Origin: Nosema muscidifuracis
Taxonomy: Eukaryota > Microsporidia > Nosematidae
NCBI GenBank assembly: GCA_028335825.1
Contig: JAIOKI010000010.1
Span: 310,001 to 374,000, forward strand
DNA length: 64,000 nt
Direction: 5' to 3'
Made by a program: the position numbers and the translations under genes. The notes under the pieces were generated by a model, which saw nothing but the letters and a program-made list of their open reading frames with translations, did not search any database and was not told the DNA's origin. Shown in pieces: positions 11,597 to 24,156 of the stretch; positions within the stretch are counted from its first letter, which is position 1, and the number at the start of each line of letters is the position of its first letter.

Positions 11597-13020
11597 CTAA
11601 TAATAGTTAAGATTGATTGGTTTTCTTATGACTTTACTTTCTGATGCTATTAATATTTTATATTTAAGTTCTTTATAGAAGTCTATATCTCGTTAAAAAT
11701 TTACCCAAATGAGAATTCAATAACAGAAAATAAAAAAATAAGTAGTAACTTTTTAGATAATGATATTTACTTGAAAATAAAACAATAAGTCAACCCCTAA
11801 ATAAAAGTAAGAAATTATTATTAAGAACTATTTATTTTCTTTCTTTCTCTTTCCATAACTTGATCAATAACTCGAAATCAAAATTTCGAGTTATTGACTC
11901 AAGTTCATTTTTAGCTAAAGAAGTTTTCTTCCCTCTGAACATATTTACTTTATCATCTTTATTATAGGTAAGACCCCTCTTTGCAATAAAGTCAGTTCTT
12001 GCTCTAACCTTTGTTTCATCTTCACTAAAAATATCATCTAAATAATAACTAATATCTTCAATTTTAGAATCTGCACTAACTTTTTTCTTAAAATATTTAC
12101 TACTAAGATCTTCTATTTCCATATAATCATCGTAATCTACTAATTCTGTTAAACAGTAATTTTTGTCTTTACGTAGATACTTTCCTACTCTCTCATGCAA
12201 ATTCAATAACCAACATAATAAATCTATAAGAAAGTATAAATTTACTAAAATAAGCAGATTAATTAGCCAAGTTTTATCTTCTCCATCAATTTTTCTGATC
12301 CTCAACTGATACACAATTATACTTGTATACTCTGTATCTTCTTTATGTGAGTGATTACTATTGAGCTGTGATGTAAGTACAGGTGAAATAATTCTCATTA
12401 TAGTTTTCATTGTTTATATTTGTTTTTCTTCTTTTATAGTTGAGATTGTCGTTATTATGAAACAAATGATAAATATTTTGATCTCTGTTCCATCAATCAA
12501 CTTAACAATTTCTTTATCAAACAAATTAATAATTATATTCATCAATAAACTTAACTATTTGTCATTATAAAATTAACAATTTCTTCATCAATCATCCTAA
12601 TAATTATCTTCATCAATCAACTTAATAATTTAATCTTAATACTAGAAATAAATAACCTCATTTCTTAACTATATAAATCTTTTAAGAAGATTTAATACTA
12701 AAATATTAAAATTGTTTGATTATTTAAAACATGACTCATGATAAATAATATTGTATAGTTTATTTACACTCTCTAATATAATCAAATAGATTTAATCTAA
12801 GTTTGTGTATTCTATTTTAATATCAAATAAATGTACAATTTATTATACAATATAATCTTATACTTAAACTTTAGTATCTACTATAAAGAAGATTATTTTC
12901 TACTGAATATTAAAGAAAGTATTTTTATATTGAAATTTTATGTAATTAATTATATTTTTCTTACTTCTTTATAAAATAAAGTTATATATTCTTATTATTT
13001 TACATATCTTATTTGATATA
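11597..13020. repeat. Segmental duplicate of 44966-46450 carrying the 192 aa gene
   Basis: This segment and 44966-46450 are collinear on the same strand and highly similar, starting at ACACTAATAATAGTTAAGATTG and running through the gene and its 5' flank. In this copy the segment is bounded by LTRs on both sides. In the other copy it is not, and the left junction there (44961-44970) is LTR-free. Confidence 0.85.
11832..12410 (-). CDS. Single-pass membrane protein of unknown function, copy A (192 aa)
   Basis: One strong hydrophobic segment lies at about residues 47-71 (TWLINLLILVNLYFLIDLL). Before it is a short polar N-terminus. After it comes a charged tail of about 120 residues with acidic and basic patches (YDDYMEIEDLSSKYFKKK and a RNFDFELLIKLWKEKERK end). 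No family is recognised. A paralogue at 45248-45844 differs by only a few residues, and the protein is conserved between copies, so selection on it is plausible. No C-run precedes the start. Its position between two LTRs is discussed under findings. Downstream, the opposite strand carries a CAACCCCTAAATAAAAG phrase near 11793. Confidence 0.75.
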   Translation of the reverse strand: MKTIMRIISPVLTSQLNSNHSHKEDTEYTSIIVYQLRIRKIDGEDKTWLINLLILVNLYFLIDLLCWLLNLHERVGKYLRKDKNYCLTELVDYDDYMEIEDLSSKYFKKKVSADSKIEDISYYLDDIFSEDETKVRARTDFIAKRGLTYNKDDKVNMFRGKKTSLAKNELESITRNFDFELLIKLWKEKERK

Positions 13021-13131
13021 TGTTGTATGCAGAATGATTACTAAAAAACATACTTTATTTTATGGGTCACTCTTTATGTAACAATGGTGATAAATTAAGT
13101 CATGACGTCACCAAGTTACTTGATTCCAACA
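13021..13131 (-). mobile_element. Lone LTR (Ty3/Gypsy type), outer side of the 192 aa gene cassette
   Basis: This 111-bp copy has intact TGTTG...CAACA ends. The side facing the 3' flank block abuts ATAAA (13132-13136, TTTAT on the element strand). The side facing the 192 aa gene lacks it. Together with the LTR at 11488-11596 it brackets a host gene segment. Confidence 0.9.
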
Positions 13132-14472
13132 ATAAATATTTTAAAATTGATTTTTAGACTTAGTGTAAATACTGTTAAAATAAAAAATGAGATAATTTTT
13201 AATATGATAAAATGTAATTGCTCTTAAATATCTGAATTTTATCAAATATTTAATATTAGTGATATTTAATAAATTAAATTATTTTATATTAATCATCTAT
13301 TTATTATAATGAGTTAAAAAATAATTTTCTTTTATTCTTTATAAAATTAATTCATTTATTTTTATATAAATCTAACTTGCTGCAATATATGAGAACCAAA
13401 ATAACTATTGGCAGGCACACAAACAATTAACAGTGTCAACTCACATGATTTTATCAGTACACAGAATGAACAATAAACCATCACTTATTTCAAACCAATC
13501 GATTTCGATCTCAAGGAATAGCATCTTGGAGAGCTGTCTCTCTACTTCAAATGCCACATAGACAAAGATATTATTGTAAAAAAAACTTAACATATAAAAT
13601 TGATAAGAATATTAATTGGCTTTAAATCTTCGAGAATTCTACTCTTATGTTCAAAGATTTTGTCTCTGTAACTTTTCATGATAAAGATTTCCAAATCTTC
13701 TTGATCACTCTGCAATGTAAATAAGTTTAAAATCTATTATCAAATTAAAAATAAACTCTTAGATGTTTTGTGAACTTAATTTATAAGATTAAGTAATTAT
13801 TCAGTCTATTATTACAGTTCTCTCGTTATAATAAAACAACTATCAAAATTCTAAGAATATGCTTCTGTCAAGTAACGCGGGCAATGTTACTTTTTTTCTT
13901 CTTTTAAAATTGAATATGTCAACCTGTCCCGTTGGGCTATCGGGGTGGGAAATATCCATTCATTAATTTCAGGTGTTTCAATATAATTTTTTTATTTTTC
14001 AGTTCTTTTTTCATCCCCTTTTTCTGGGCCTTCTTTTTATAGCTTTATAGTGATGAATTTACGTCATTAAATAATTCCAAATTTCTAAACATGTTTTCAG
14101 TATTCATAGAGTACTTCATCGAATAAACATGTTTAGGCATTTGTTTATTTTAATGTAAATACGTGTTTTAACAAGACAAGCCAACTAGCCTATTCTTGAC
14201 TCACTTCTTCATTACAATTTATAGGACATGTCTAGAGTTACACACTGACAGAATATTTTGTTAAATAGCTTTTCGTTATTCTTATTCGTAGTTCAGTGAG
14301 AAAATCTCAAAATCTCATAAATAAATGAATTTTTAGATTAAATCTATGGCTTTTATATAATTTTATTTTTTAAGACTGAATATCATATTTATCAACTAAA
14401 GAATTACATTTTTTTTGAATATATGTATAAGTTTTGATCCCTACGGGAAATGATATTAAAATAGAAAAATAT
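13132..14472 (-). repeat. Conserved 3' flank block of family gene copy 2
   Basis: This is the inverted counterpart of 33011-34368, and, lacking an internal stretch of about 590 bp, of 24157-24872. It starts after the stop codon with a TTTCCCGTAGGGATCAAAAC phrase (a CCCGTAGGG hairpin) and ends at the TTTAT target. No conserved protein frame runs through it. It holds the LTR-like insert at 13866-14250. Confidence 0.85.
13866..14250 (-). mobile_element. Solo-LTR-like insert of a second family (copy 1)
   Basis: This segment of about 385 bp has TGTCA...TGACA ends and an internal TATAAAG/TATAAAAAG box. It has a locally GC-rich end with a CCCG...CGGG hairpin and two AAACATGTTT palindromes about 38 bp apart. 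Its counterpart is 33233-33632. The unit at 24157-24872 lacks it together with surrounding sequence. It could be a solo LTR of another retroelement or a non-autonomous element; the ends are my best guess. Confidence 0.35.
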
Positions 14473-14575
14473 TTAATCAAATATTCCTGACGATAATAGA
14501 TAGACTATCAAAGATATCGTAACCATAGATGCTCCTATAAGACCAAGTCCAAACTTGACATTATTTTTTCTATGC

Positions 14576-15571
14576 TTAGTAGAAAAATATCCTAAAATAT
14601 CCTAAAATACTTATTAATACTAATCCCATAACACTAATAGGTACAACAGAATTTGTATTGAAATTACAAATCTCACTACAATTACTAGTACCTTCTAATT
14701 GTAAATTATTAGTAGTGTTTAAAGTAGAAAAATAATCAACAGAATGAATTTCTTCAATACTCCGTTTTTTTCTTTCATAAAATTGGGAAGTATAATTATC
14801 TGATAAATTTTCATGAAAAATTATTGTTAGTTGATTATCAAATATTTTGTTAATTTCGTTTACCTGGTTATAAAAATCCTCATTTTCACAAAAAAATATT
14901 AAATCTTGATTCAATGCATCTAGCAAACAATCTGATTTATTAAAACACTCATCACGTAAATCATACGCATTAAATTTAAGCTTATTGATTTTTGTACCAT
15001 CATTACATACCTCAAATAAAGATTGATAAAAGTCATTTCTAACTTCATACACTTTTCTACCTACCATATGTTTTATTATATTTCCTTCGACAGGTCGGTA
15101 ATCGTATTTATCACATCCTTCGATATATTCATCATCTGTATAAACATTCTCCAAATCAAATATCTGACAGTCTTTGTCAAACTCAAAATTGGTTAAAGCT
15201 TCTTCTACACATTTTGGATCAAATCTGCACATTTTCTTAGTTAAATGCACCATACATTTTGGTAATATCTCGATTTGATGTCTCGCGTTATCATGATCCC
15301 GAACAACAAATTTTTCAAGAAATTTACAAATTTTTCCATCAGAAATTAATTTCTGATTTCTCCATTTTACAAATGAATTAACATGATCAGGATTGTATGT
15401 TATAATACTAGGTTCAATTAATTCAGCTGTACTATTTTCTGATTTAACTTCTTCAGTATGAATTTTTGCCTTATTAATTCTTGGAGTTTTTGATTCTTGA
15501 TTATCTTTATTCAAAAATTGAAGAACATATTCATCAGTATTTTTGGTTTTAGGTATCCTCATTAGGGTCAT
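14576..15571 (-). CDS. Cys-rich membrane family protein, copy 2, C-terminally truncated (331 aa)
   Basis: The conserved Cys-rich domain and the RKKRSIEE site are intact. A tandem duplication of a 10-base phrase (CCTAAAATAT on the plus strand, near 14592-14612) shifts the frame just after the first membrane segment. The protein therefore ends in GYFRIFFY and loses the second one. The lost segment is still readable in another frame down to 14473. The same duplication is present in the copy at 31879. The family-conserved start MRIP is the second ATG, at 15562, just after ACCCTA; the earlier ATG at 15571 would add three residues. Its N-terminus resembles the copy at 23080 rather than copy 1. Confidence 0.8.
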   Translation of the reverse strand: MTLMRIPKTKNTDEYVLQFLNKDNQESKTPRINKAKIHTEEVKSENSTAELIEPSIITYNPDHVNSFVKWRNQKLISDGKICKFLEKFVVRDHDNARHQIEILPKCMVHLTKKMCRFDPKCVEEALTNFEFDKDCQIFDLENVYTDDEYIEGCDKYDYRPVEGNIIKHMVGRKVYEVRNDFYQSLFEVCNDGTKINKLKFNAYDLRDECFNKSDCLLDALNQDLIFFCENEDFYNQVNEINKIFDNQLTIIFHENLSDNYTSQFYERKKRSIEEIHSVDYFSTLNTTNNLQLEGTSNCSEICNFNTNSVVPISVMGLVLISILGYFRIFFY

Positions 15572-16200
15572 AAAATTAAGGTATATATATAAATTAAAAA
15601 AAAATGAAATTAAAAGTGAAAAAAACAGAATATTTAAATTGTACTTTTAATGCATTTTATATCATAAAATGTTATAAAGATTCTAATATTTTGTAATTAA
15701 TTAAATTAAATGATTGATAAAAATGATAAATTATATTTATTCAGGTAATAATTAACATCTAATGTGTATTTATACAATATTATTTATCTTTAGATTTATT
15801 ATTTTGTTATATTTAAGTATCATTTTTATAAATACTATGTTCCTAATTAACAACTTTTCGAGATTTTTCAGATTTCAAGCTATTAAAAAAATTAATAAAA
15901 ATTAAATTAAAATTATTAGATAATTGCTAGTATTTTTTAATATATTTAATATCAAATATTATATATTTATACTTATCCTAATTATCAACTTTTCGAGATT
16001 TTTCAGGTTTTAAGCTATAAAAAAATTAATAAAAAATTAAATTAAAATTATTAGATAATTGCTAGTATTTTTTAATATATTTAATATCAAATATATTATA
16101 TTTATTCTTAATAATTATAAATAAATACATGAGACGATACTATTCAATAAGTTAAAAGTATTGGTTATAGTCAGTAGGCAAGAATATTATTGCAAGAGTT
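15572..16200. repeat. Spacer with a tandem duplication of about 134 bp
   Basis: The unit beginning TCCTAATTA(A/T)CAACTTTTCGAG at 15840 is repeated from about 15975 to 16105 with few changes. The rest is AT-rich sequence upstream of family gene copy 2. No gene is seen. Confidence 0.7.
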
Positions 16201-18770
16201 TGAGAGGAGAAGAGAGTGTTTTTTGGCAAAAATTATATATTGAATGGGTTGTAGCTAAAAGTGTTTATGCATAAAGATATAAATATCAGAATGAGTATAA
16301 AACAGAAATTTCTTTATAAGCAAATTTAGCAGGAAGAATAAACTAAGAAAAAAGAGTGTGTATTGCAGATAATGTTTCAGCTTTATTGCGAGCTTAAATA
16401 GATAAAAGTAGAATACCAAGATGTTATGAGTGAAAATATTAAAAATCAAAAGTGCTATGTGCTATTATAGATACAATAAAAATAGTAAAAGTAAAGATTG
16501 CTACAGAATAAAGAAAGAAGACATAGGTTGTAGTTGTAGGGCAAAATTAACAAGGGATCATTCAGAAATTTAAAAAAGCTTTATTAAAGAAGAACTAAGA
16601 GCAGTAGACAGTTGATTTGAGGAATTTAAGAAACGTTTAAGAGTATGATTGTGGTAAGAAGTTGAAGATATTATATTTTCAGTTAGATATGTGTAATTTA
16701 AAAACGTAAAAAACTAAGAAGGTGTCAAATATTTTTTCATTTGCACAAGGACAAATAAAAGCTACGGCATAATCTATAGATATTCTTAAAAGATGTAATA
16801 TGATAATAAAATTCACCTTCAGAGTGTATGAATTCGATTAAGGCTATTTAGAAATCAGAAAAAGATATTAGATTAGTGAGCGATTTAATTGCTCTAAATG
16901 ATATTTAGGAAAAAGAAACCTTAAGAATTAAATAATATAAGATGCGTAATAAGATGTAAAAAGAAGTTGAAATATTCTACAGTTATTGATCTTAAAAAAA
17001 GATTTTATAGTGTAGAAATTGAGAAGGTATATGAGCGGAATATTATGTTGATAGGATTTAGTAGTTCACTACATATTTTACAAAACATTATAAATAAGAT
17101 TTTTTCGGAATATATTGCAATGTGATAGAAATTTGAATTGATGACATATTCGTACATGTTAATACGAAGAGAGGACATAATGGATTAGTTTCGCAAGCTT
17201 TGAAACTTTAAAAATGGAATAATATGAAGTTAAATTTGAAAAAAAGATAGAATGTATAAAGAGAGTTAAATTTTTGAGGGAACATTGAATGTTAAAGAGA
17301 TAAATCTATGAAGATTAAGATGTTAGAGTTTTCATGACAAAATGACATATTTGAAATAAAAAGATTTTTAGTGTGTAGTGACTGTTTTAGAAGTTTCATT
17401 AAGGTTTACTATCAATTTTTCAGAGAATTTAAAGGGAAAAATACGGTTTGGCATTGGACAAAGAATTTAAGATTTGAGTGCTTGAAGAAAGTTTGGTTAA
17501 TATTTAAACTAAAAATAGATAACTATGAAAAGGGTTTTTTATTTAAGACGGATGTTAGTAATTTGGGTATGTGCCAAGTTTTAATGTAACAGCATGAAGA
17601 GAAGAGTAGATTTAATATAATGAGCATCATAAAAAGTTTACTCAATTAGAAAATAGATATGTTATTAATGAAAAATGAATGAATTCGATGTTTTTGAGGA
17701 CTAAAAAATTTAAGATTGAGACTAAATATAAGGATTTAATTAAGAAAAGCAGAAAGCCATGTTTTAACAAAAAATAATTACTCGGTGAATAGAAAAAATT
17801 CTTTAATTCAATTTAAGATATATGAATATCAAAAATAATGGAAGCATCGGATGCTTTGAGCAGAATACATATGAAGAAAAATATACAGGAAATGATTAGA
17901 AACAGATAAATGGTTAGTTGCTTAAGCATAAAAAATTAATTAAAAATAAAAATTTGATTTAAGTATGACTGCTTAAATATTCAATAAGAAAATACCATTA
18001 GAAGCATGAAGTTTAAATATTATTGGCTTGGGATCAAGAGAATATAGATAGATGATTTAGAAGTGTGCACAATGAATATATACAATAGAAAAGTTTGGCA
18101 GGATATGATCTTTTTAGTATAAGTAAATATGTATAGAAAGTGGCATTAGACTTAATTGAATTTAAGATGTGGGGAAGTATATATTAGAAGCAATAGACTA
18201 TTATACAATGACTTCATGGAGATGCATAATGATCGATAAATGAGGAGTAAGACATTTAGAAGTATGTGTAAGAAAGGAAATGTCTTAAAGAGATAACGAG
18301 AAGAAATTTAAAAGATATGTAATATAAATTTTTTTCAATGTAGGTAATTTAAGAGTTAAGCGTGTATTTGTTTCACTTAGAAGTAATATTAAAAGCAAAT
18401 TTGAAGATGAAGTGGAAGAGTCGTTTAAGATTTATAATAATAGTTATTACGTAGAGCTAAGATCTACATCATTGAAGCTTATAAAAACACGAAAAGAAAT
18501 TTAATAATAGAATATATAGGAAGAGGTTTATGTGTAGAAAAGGAGAAAACTTTATTGAAAATCAAAGTTGCGAAAAATGAGAATCTAAAAGAATGAACCA
18601 AATTTAAAAAATAAGTTCTTAAATTCTATTATACTAAGAGAAGTATGTGGTAATTATTTTTATAGAATAGAATTATCTGATGAAAAGGTACTATTATTAG
18701 AGGTCTGATTAGAAATGGTAAATAAAATAGGTGACTTATTGTCATAAAGGGTAGTTTTATATAAAAAATA
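16200..18770 (+). mobile_element. Old Ty3/Gypsy-type retroelement fossil
   Basis: Coding-like sequence in plus-strand frames resembles Gypsy pol. A reverse-transcriptase IDDIFVH-type active-site phrase lies near 17,135. An RNase H-like stretch (FKTDVSNLGMCQVL, matching the family TDASDxGLGAVL pattern) lies at about 17,400-17,600. Tail sequence in the position of integrase follows. It is heavily decayed with many breaks and no LTRs that I can delimit, so it is much older than the element at 24.9 kb. It is less AT-rich than its surroundings. Confidence 0.55.
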
Positions 18771-21700
18771 TCTTTTGAACAAATATTAAGAGAAATTGAA
18801 GTCTGTTAAATAAATATAGACCTATTGGTTATATTTTTATGTAAATTAAATTAGATTTAAAGACTATAATTTAAAAAAATCTGAACATTTAAATATTTTA
18901 TATGGAGAGCAAAGTCATTAAAATTATTCAAAAAAAAATTTATGTCACTATTGAGTATGGATTATTCATTAAAAAACTAAATAGAATTTAAAGTAATTCC
19001 TATAACCCGACATTTTACAAGATAAGGTTATTTACCAATTTATTAGTATTTATTTTGGTCTCAAAGTTAACATTTCGTAAATTACTCTAATCATTATTTT
19101 AATTCAATCAATAAAAATATTATACTTAATCCCCAAATTAAATTAATATATGTTTATTTCTTCTAATGTTCTATAATTACTATTGTTGAAAGATTCAATA
19201 TTACTTATAATGTAAATTTATTCAATAAGGTTTCATAATATATATCCACTAACATGAGCACTTTACAATTATAATTTTAAAAATAAAACATTTAAATTCA
19301 TGCTATTATATCTTTAAATAACGAAAAACTATAAAAACTTTATTATTTAATTTTTCGATTTTTGACATTTTAAATTAGATAAATGTGTACTAAAAATTTG
19401 ATGCTAGAATAACATAAATTGTAATTTAGCTTATTATATGATTTTTTATTATAATGTAAAAAAACAAGTTCTTTAAACTTTTCTATTATATTATTTTTCA
19501 ATTTCAAAGCTTTATAAAAAGTTATTGAAGATATTTGCAGGTAATTAATGCTAAGTTAATCAAATCATATCAAACTATAGGCTTCTATTGGGATCATACC
19601 TCTTGATCGTCCTTTTTATATACTCAAACAGTAAGCATTTTTCCTTAGTATGTATGTAACTGTTATTTACATCTTAAATTAAAGCTTTTTTTAGATACAT
19701 ATGTTTTCGTATTAATGTTCATCATTTTTTTATGATTTCATTAATTGAATTTTTCTACGTCTTAAGTTTTTTATGGCTCTTTTTTTTTTGCAGTGTAATG
19801 AATCATAGGCTTATAAAGATGAATTTATAGTTATATTGTTATAAACATGTAAAACTTCTATGCTTTTATACACCTTCCTTTATAATATGTTGATTATTTT
19901 AACTTTACAATCGATTGATGATGAAAAGTGTAGTGTTTTAGACTTTTACATTTTTTTCTTTGGCACAACTTTTCAAATAATTAATAGAACTATTAATAAA
20001 TACTTTTATTTTAATTAACATCATTAAAAATTTTCCGATTTTGACTATATTTTGAACTTATCACCTTAGCTTACATCATATTACTTTTTTTTATTTGTCC
20101 GATAACGTCAACTCTAATCTTCTCTGCTTTTCATAATGTGTTACGAATAAAAATCTTGTTCCTTTTTTAGGATTGTAAATTTTATAACGCAATCATATAT
20201 CTAATAACTTTTTTATATACTGTTTATATTTAACCATTCAATTTTTTATTTTATGCATTGTAATATTACATCTTTTAAGTATCAGTTAAATAACTTTTTA
20301 CAAATTAATTAAGTTTTTCTTAAACGACATCCAAACTATTATTTTTTTTGCAGGTATATTATCTTTGTACGTTTAAATAAGAAATTTATTTGTTAGTTAT
20401 CTTCTTTTTTATTGTAAAACTATATCAATTAGTTTATCTAACAATCTCTGCATTTCTTATACTTTATTTCATCTGTGTTTTAAGCTTAAAAAACTTTATA
20501 ATCTGTTACCTCTTTTAATACATTTCTATATAAAAAATATATGAATTTTTTTATGACAAATAAAACAGCTAGACATTATTCTTTATTAACTATAATTTTT
20601 TCCAGTTCTAATCTTCTGGATCGAAACTTTACAGATTTTATTATTGCTTCGTCAAAAGGACCAATTTCAAAAATAATAATTATTAAAATCTGATTATTTA
20701 AAAAACGGTTTATGAGACAGCAGTAATTCTTAAGATTGTGAAAATTTTTACATAATCAACTTTTTATTTAAACTATTTGACTTTTTACAAGATCATATAA
20801 TTTCATGCAGTTATTTCGCTAGCAAAATAATGTTCTAAAAAAGTGACTTCTTCTTGTTTATAAATTTCTTTATTATTTTCAAATAGCACATTTGATGCTT
20901 TTCTTCTGTATCTCAAATTAAAATATAACATCTACATATACAAAATAATTAACTTAGTTTCTTATTAATATATATCAACAATTCTCTGGAATCGAAAGGT
21001 GTTTTTTTAATGTTTCAAGGTATGATGTTTTATTCATATTAAAAATGTTTAAATTGCATGCTTTTTATTTAATTAGTAAAGTAAAATCTCGTTTTAAATT
21101 TAGTTTATTAAAATATTTCATTCCTCATAAATTATAAAATAACCTAAAATTCTTGGCAGTTAATATTTGTCTAAGTCAACATTCTATTTTAAGTTACTTA
21201 ATTTGTTGTAACTTGATTTTCTAATAAAAATCTTTATTATCAATATATTATTGTTTTTCATTTACTCTCCAAGGTTTCAATTTCAATAATTTGATTACAA
21301 AATAGCATACTTCTTTTCTTGATTTCTTAAAATATCTAGTGATTACTTTTTCATTTCATCAATGTTTTAATAAAATTTTTGTTTTTTCAATTTATTTGAT
21401 ATTTATATTTTAAAATTTTCTTTTTTTAGTCACATTAATTTCTATTACTGTGCTTTTACTTTCAACTTCTCTGATAAAAAAATTTACATTTTGTGACTCA
21501 CCTTGTTTTAAATTATAAATATTGTATAATCTAATACCGGCAACAAATTTCTTTCTGCCATTTATTTCTACGTTCTTAATGTTACAGAGCACTTTCTTTT
21601 ATTTTAAATTATCTTGCATACCTATCCAGTATAATCTAATCAGTTTCGCTATAATTAATAAATCTTATTTCTATTTGATATTTTTTTAATTCGATCAAAA

Positions 21701-22000
21701 TGTTTTTCTTACCGATTTCAATTTCAATTTCCATATTCATTATCATAAACATTTAAAATTTTATATTAAATTATTAATATAAAATATTTTTATACCCAAC
21801 TATAATAAACATTAAATCTATTATAACCAATATATCTTCCTAAAACCATACATTAACCAGAATTTGTTTCACAATTTTAAAAAAAATATCATTTAAATCT
21901 ACTATTTTTATAAAAATTCTTGAGATAGTTAAATTGTTAATTGCAATAATGCAAAACTAAAAATGATCTGTCTTATATCAAAAAGAGTTACAGATTTTAT
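18771..22000 (-). mobile_element. Second decayed retroelement fossil, minus strand, within a gene desert
   Basis: No intact gene occurs. On the minus strand at about 20,300-20,900, fragments resemble a Gypsy integrase: an IGPFDEAI phrase near 20,680 followed by SRRLELEKIIVNK. A further open stretch lies at 21,410-21,592. It is very old with many breaks and uncertain ends. The rest of the interval shows nothing I can name. Confidence 0.3.
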
Positions 22001-23079
22001 ACATTAAATGCTTATTTTTGATTTTGATTTGCATCTAGAATATTAGTTACTTATAGCAGCTTTTTTACTTACCACAAAAATAGGTTATGAAATTGTTTTA
22101 GTATATTAATAAAAAATAACTAATTGTTTGAAAGGATTTCATTAGTTTCTAAATAATTTATTCGTAATGAAACGTCTTGATTTGATATTGTATAAGAAGA
22201 ATTTTAAAAGAAAATATATAAGTAGAAAAAACATATTAAATTGTTTATGTAACAAATTTAAAATATAAATTATAAAGAAAAAAAATGTTATAGATAATTA
22301 TAATAAATCAAGTTTCTTTAAATTTTCCGATAGTTTTAATTGTCCTTTATGATATTAAAATTCATTTATATTTTTTTGGTTTTTATTTATATATGACGTC
22401 ATTATAATAAAAAAATGAATGTAAGGATTATTCAATTTAATTGTTATGAACATCTAATTAAAATCTTATTATAGCATTAATAAGCTTAAAATCTAATACA
22501 TATTCATTAAATATTCGTTTTAAGTTTTTAAGATACATCAGAATATTTAAAATATAATGTTCCTAATATTGTCTTGATAAGTAGCTTTATTGATATTATA
22601 AATTAATAAGTTGAAAATTGTATATTAAAAAGAAAAATGACTAAAAAGAATTTTGCGTTATATTAACTTTTTTAAAGAAAGAAAAACAAATAACTATAGC
22701 ATATTTGATGAATTAGTTATATAATATTTTTATTTTAAATTAGACAAAATTAATTATTTATATTAGTAATAAATCAAATAATGATTATAAAATTGATTTA
22801 TATTCTTGTTAATTAATCATTTATATTAGTAATAAATCAAATAATGATTATAAAATTAATTTATATTCTTGTTAATTAATTAATAAAATCAAATCAATAA
22901 TTTCATTATTTAATTGAATTCTAAGATTTTATATTTTAATTTTGTTCTAAAATACTTGTAGTTTAGAATATTTAATAAATTTACATATATTATAAGCCAA
23001 TTAAAAAAAATAATTTATCACTTTTATAATTTGCTTATTATTATAAATAAACTATTTATAACAAAATTCTTAAATTTTA
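22001..23079. repeat. Spacer upstream of family gene copy 3, with a 63-bp tandem duplication
   Basis: The unit at about 22753-22815 is repeated at 22816-22878 almost exactly (TATTAGTAATAAATCAAATA core). The remainder is AT-rich without genes. It does not match the 5' flank of copies 1, 4 and 5, so the duplicated block begins close to the gene. Confidence 0.7.
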
Positions 23080-24156
23080 ATGAGAATACTACTATCCAAC
23101 AATACTGACGGACATTTTTTTATAAATTTATATAAAATTAGCAAAATTGTTAAAGATGAAGTTGAAAAGGCAAAAATTCCTATTGAAGAAGCTAAGTCAA
23201 AAAATAATACAACTGAATTAAGTGAACCTAGTATTATAACATACAATCCTGATCATGTTGGTTCATTTGTAAAATGGAGAAATCAGAAGTTAATTTCGAA
23301 GTTAAGTATTTGTAAAACTCTTGAAAGATTTATTGTTCCCAATTATGATACAATTAAACATGAAATCGAGATATTACCAAAATGTATGGTGCATTTAACT
23401 AAGAAAATGTGTAAGTGTGATCCAAAATGTGTAGAAGAAAGTTTTAATGATTTTGAGTTTGACCAAAAATGTTCGTTATTTGATTTAGAAAATATTTTTA
23501 CAGATGATAAATATATCGAAGGATGTGATAAATACGATTACAGATCTAAGGAAGGAAATATAATAAAACATAACGTAGGTAGAAATGTGAATGAAGCTAG
23601 AAATGAGTTTTATCAATCTTTATTTGAGGTATGTAATGATGGTACAAAAATCAATGAGCTTAAATTTAATGCGTATGATTTACGTGACGAATGTTTTAAT
23701 AAATCAGATTGTTTGCTAGATGCATTGAATCAAGATTTAATATTTTTTTGTGAAAATAGGGATTTTTATAAGCAGGTAAACGAAATTAACAAAATATTTG
23801 ATAACCAACTAACGATAATTTTTCATGAAAATTTATCAGATAATTATACTTCTCAATTTTATGAAAGAAAAAAACGGAGTATTGAAGAAATTTCTTCTGT
23901 CAATTCTTTTTCTACTTTAAACGCTACTAATAATTTACAATTAGAAAGTACTAGTAATTGTAGTGAGATTTGTAATTTCAATACAAATTCTGTTGTACCT
24001 ATTAGTGTTATGGGATTAGTATTGATAAGTATTTTAGGATATTTTTCTACTAAGCATAGAAAAAATAATTTTAAGTTTGGACTTGGTCTTATAGGAGCAT
24101 CTATGGTTACAATATCTTTGATATTCTATCTATTATCATTAGGAATATTTGATTAA
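23080..24156 (+). CDS. Cys-rich double-membrane-segment family protein, copy 3 (358 aa)
   Basis: Full-length: polar N-terminus (MRILLSNNTDGHFF), then FVKWRNQKL, PKCMVHLTKKMCKCDPKCV, DLENIFTDDKYIEGCDKYDY, LRDECFNKSDCLLDALNQD, RKKRSIEEIS and two C-terminal membrane segments ending LSLGIFD. Unlike most paralogues it has no C-run ahead of the ATG, so its expression signal may be changed. It is divergently oriented to copy 2, about 7.5 kb away across the retroelement fossils, and heads the right arm of the inverted arrangement. Confidence 0.85.
   Translation: MRILLSNNTDGHFFINLYKISKIVKDEVEKAKIPIEEAKSKNNTTELSEPSIITYNPDHVGSFVKWRNQKLISKLSICKTLERFIVPNYDTIKHEIEILPKCMVHLTKKMCKCDPKCVEESFNDFEFDQKCSLFDLENIFTDDKYIEGCDKYDYRSKEGNIIKHNVGRNVNEARNEFYQSLFEVCNDGTKINELKFNAYDLRDECFNKSDCLLDALNQDLIFFCENRDFYKQVNEINKIFDNQLTIIFHENLSDNYTSQFYERKKRSIEEISSVNSFSTLNATNNLQLESTSNCSEICNFNTNSVVPISVMGLVLISILGYFSTKHRKNNFKFGLGLIGASMVTISLIFYLLSLGIFD

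Noticed and set aside
12361-12570. Plus-strand frame overlapping the start of the 192 aa gene (and 45777-46028 at its duplicate)
   Set aside because: It overlaps the conserved minus-strand gene. Its length differs between duplicates because the repeats differ, and it has no start signal.
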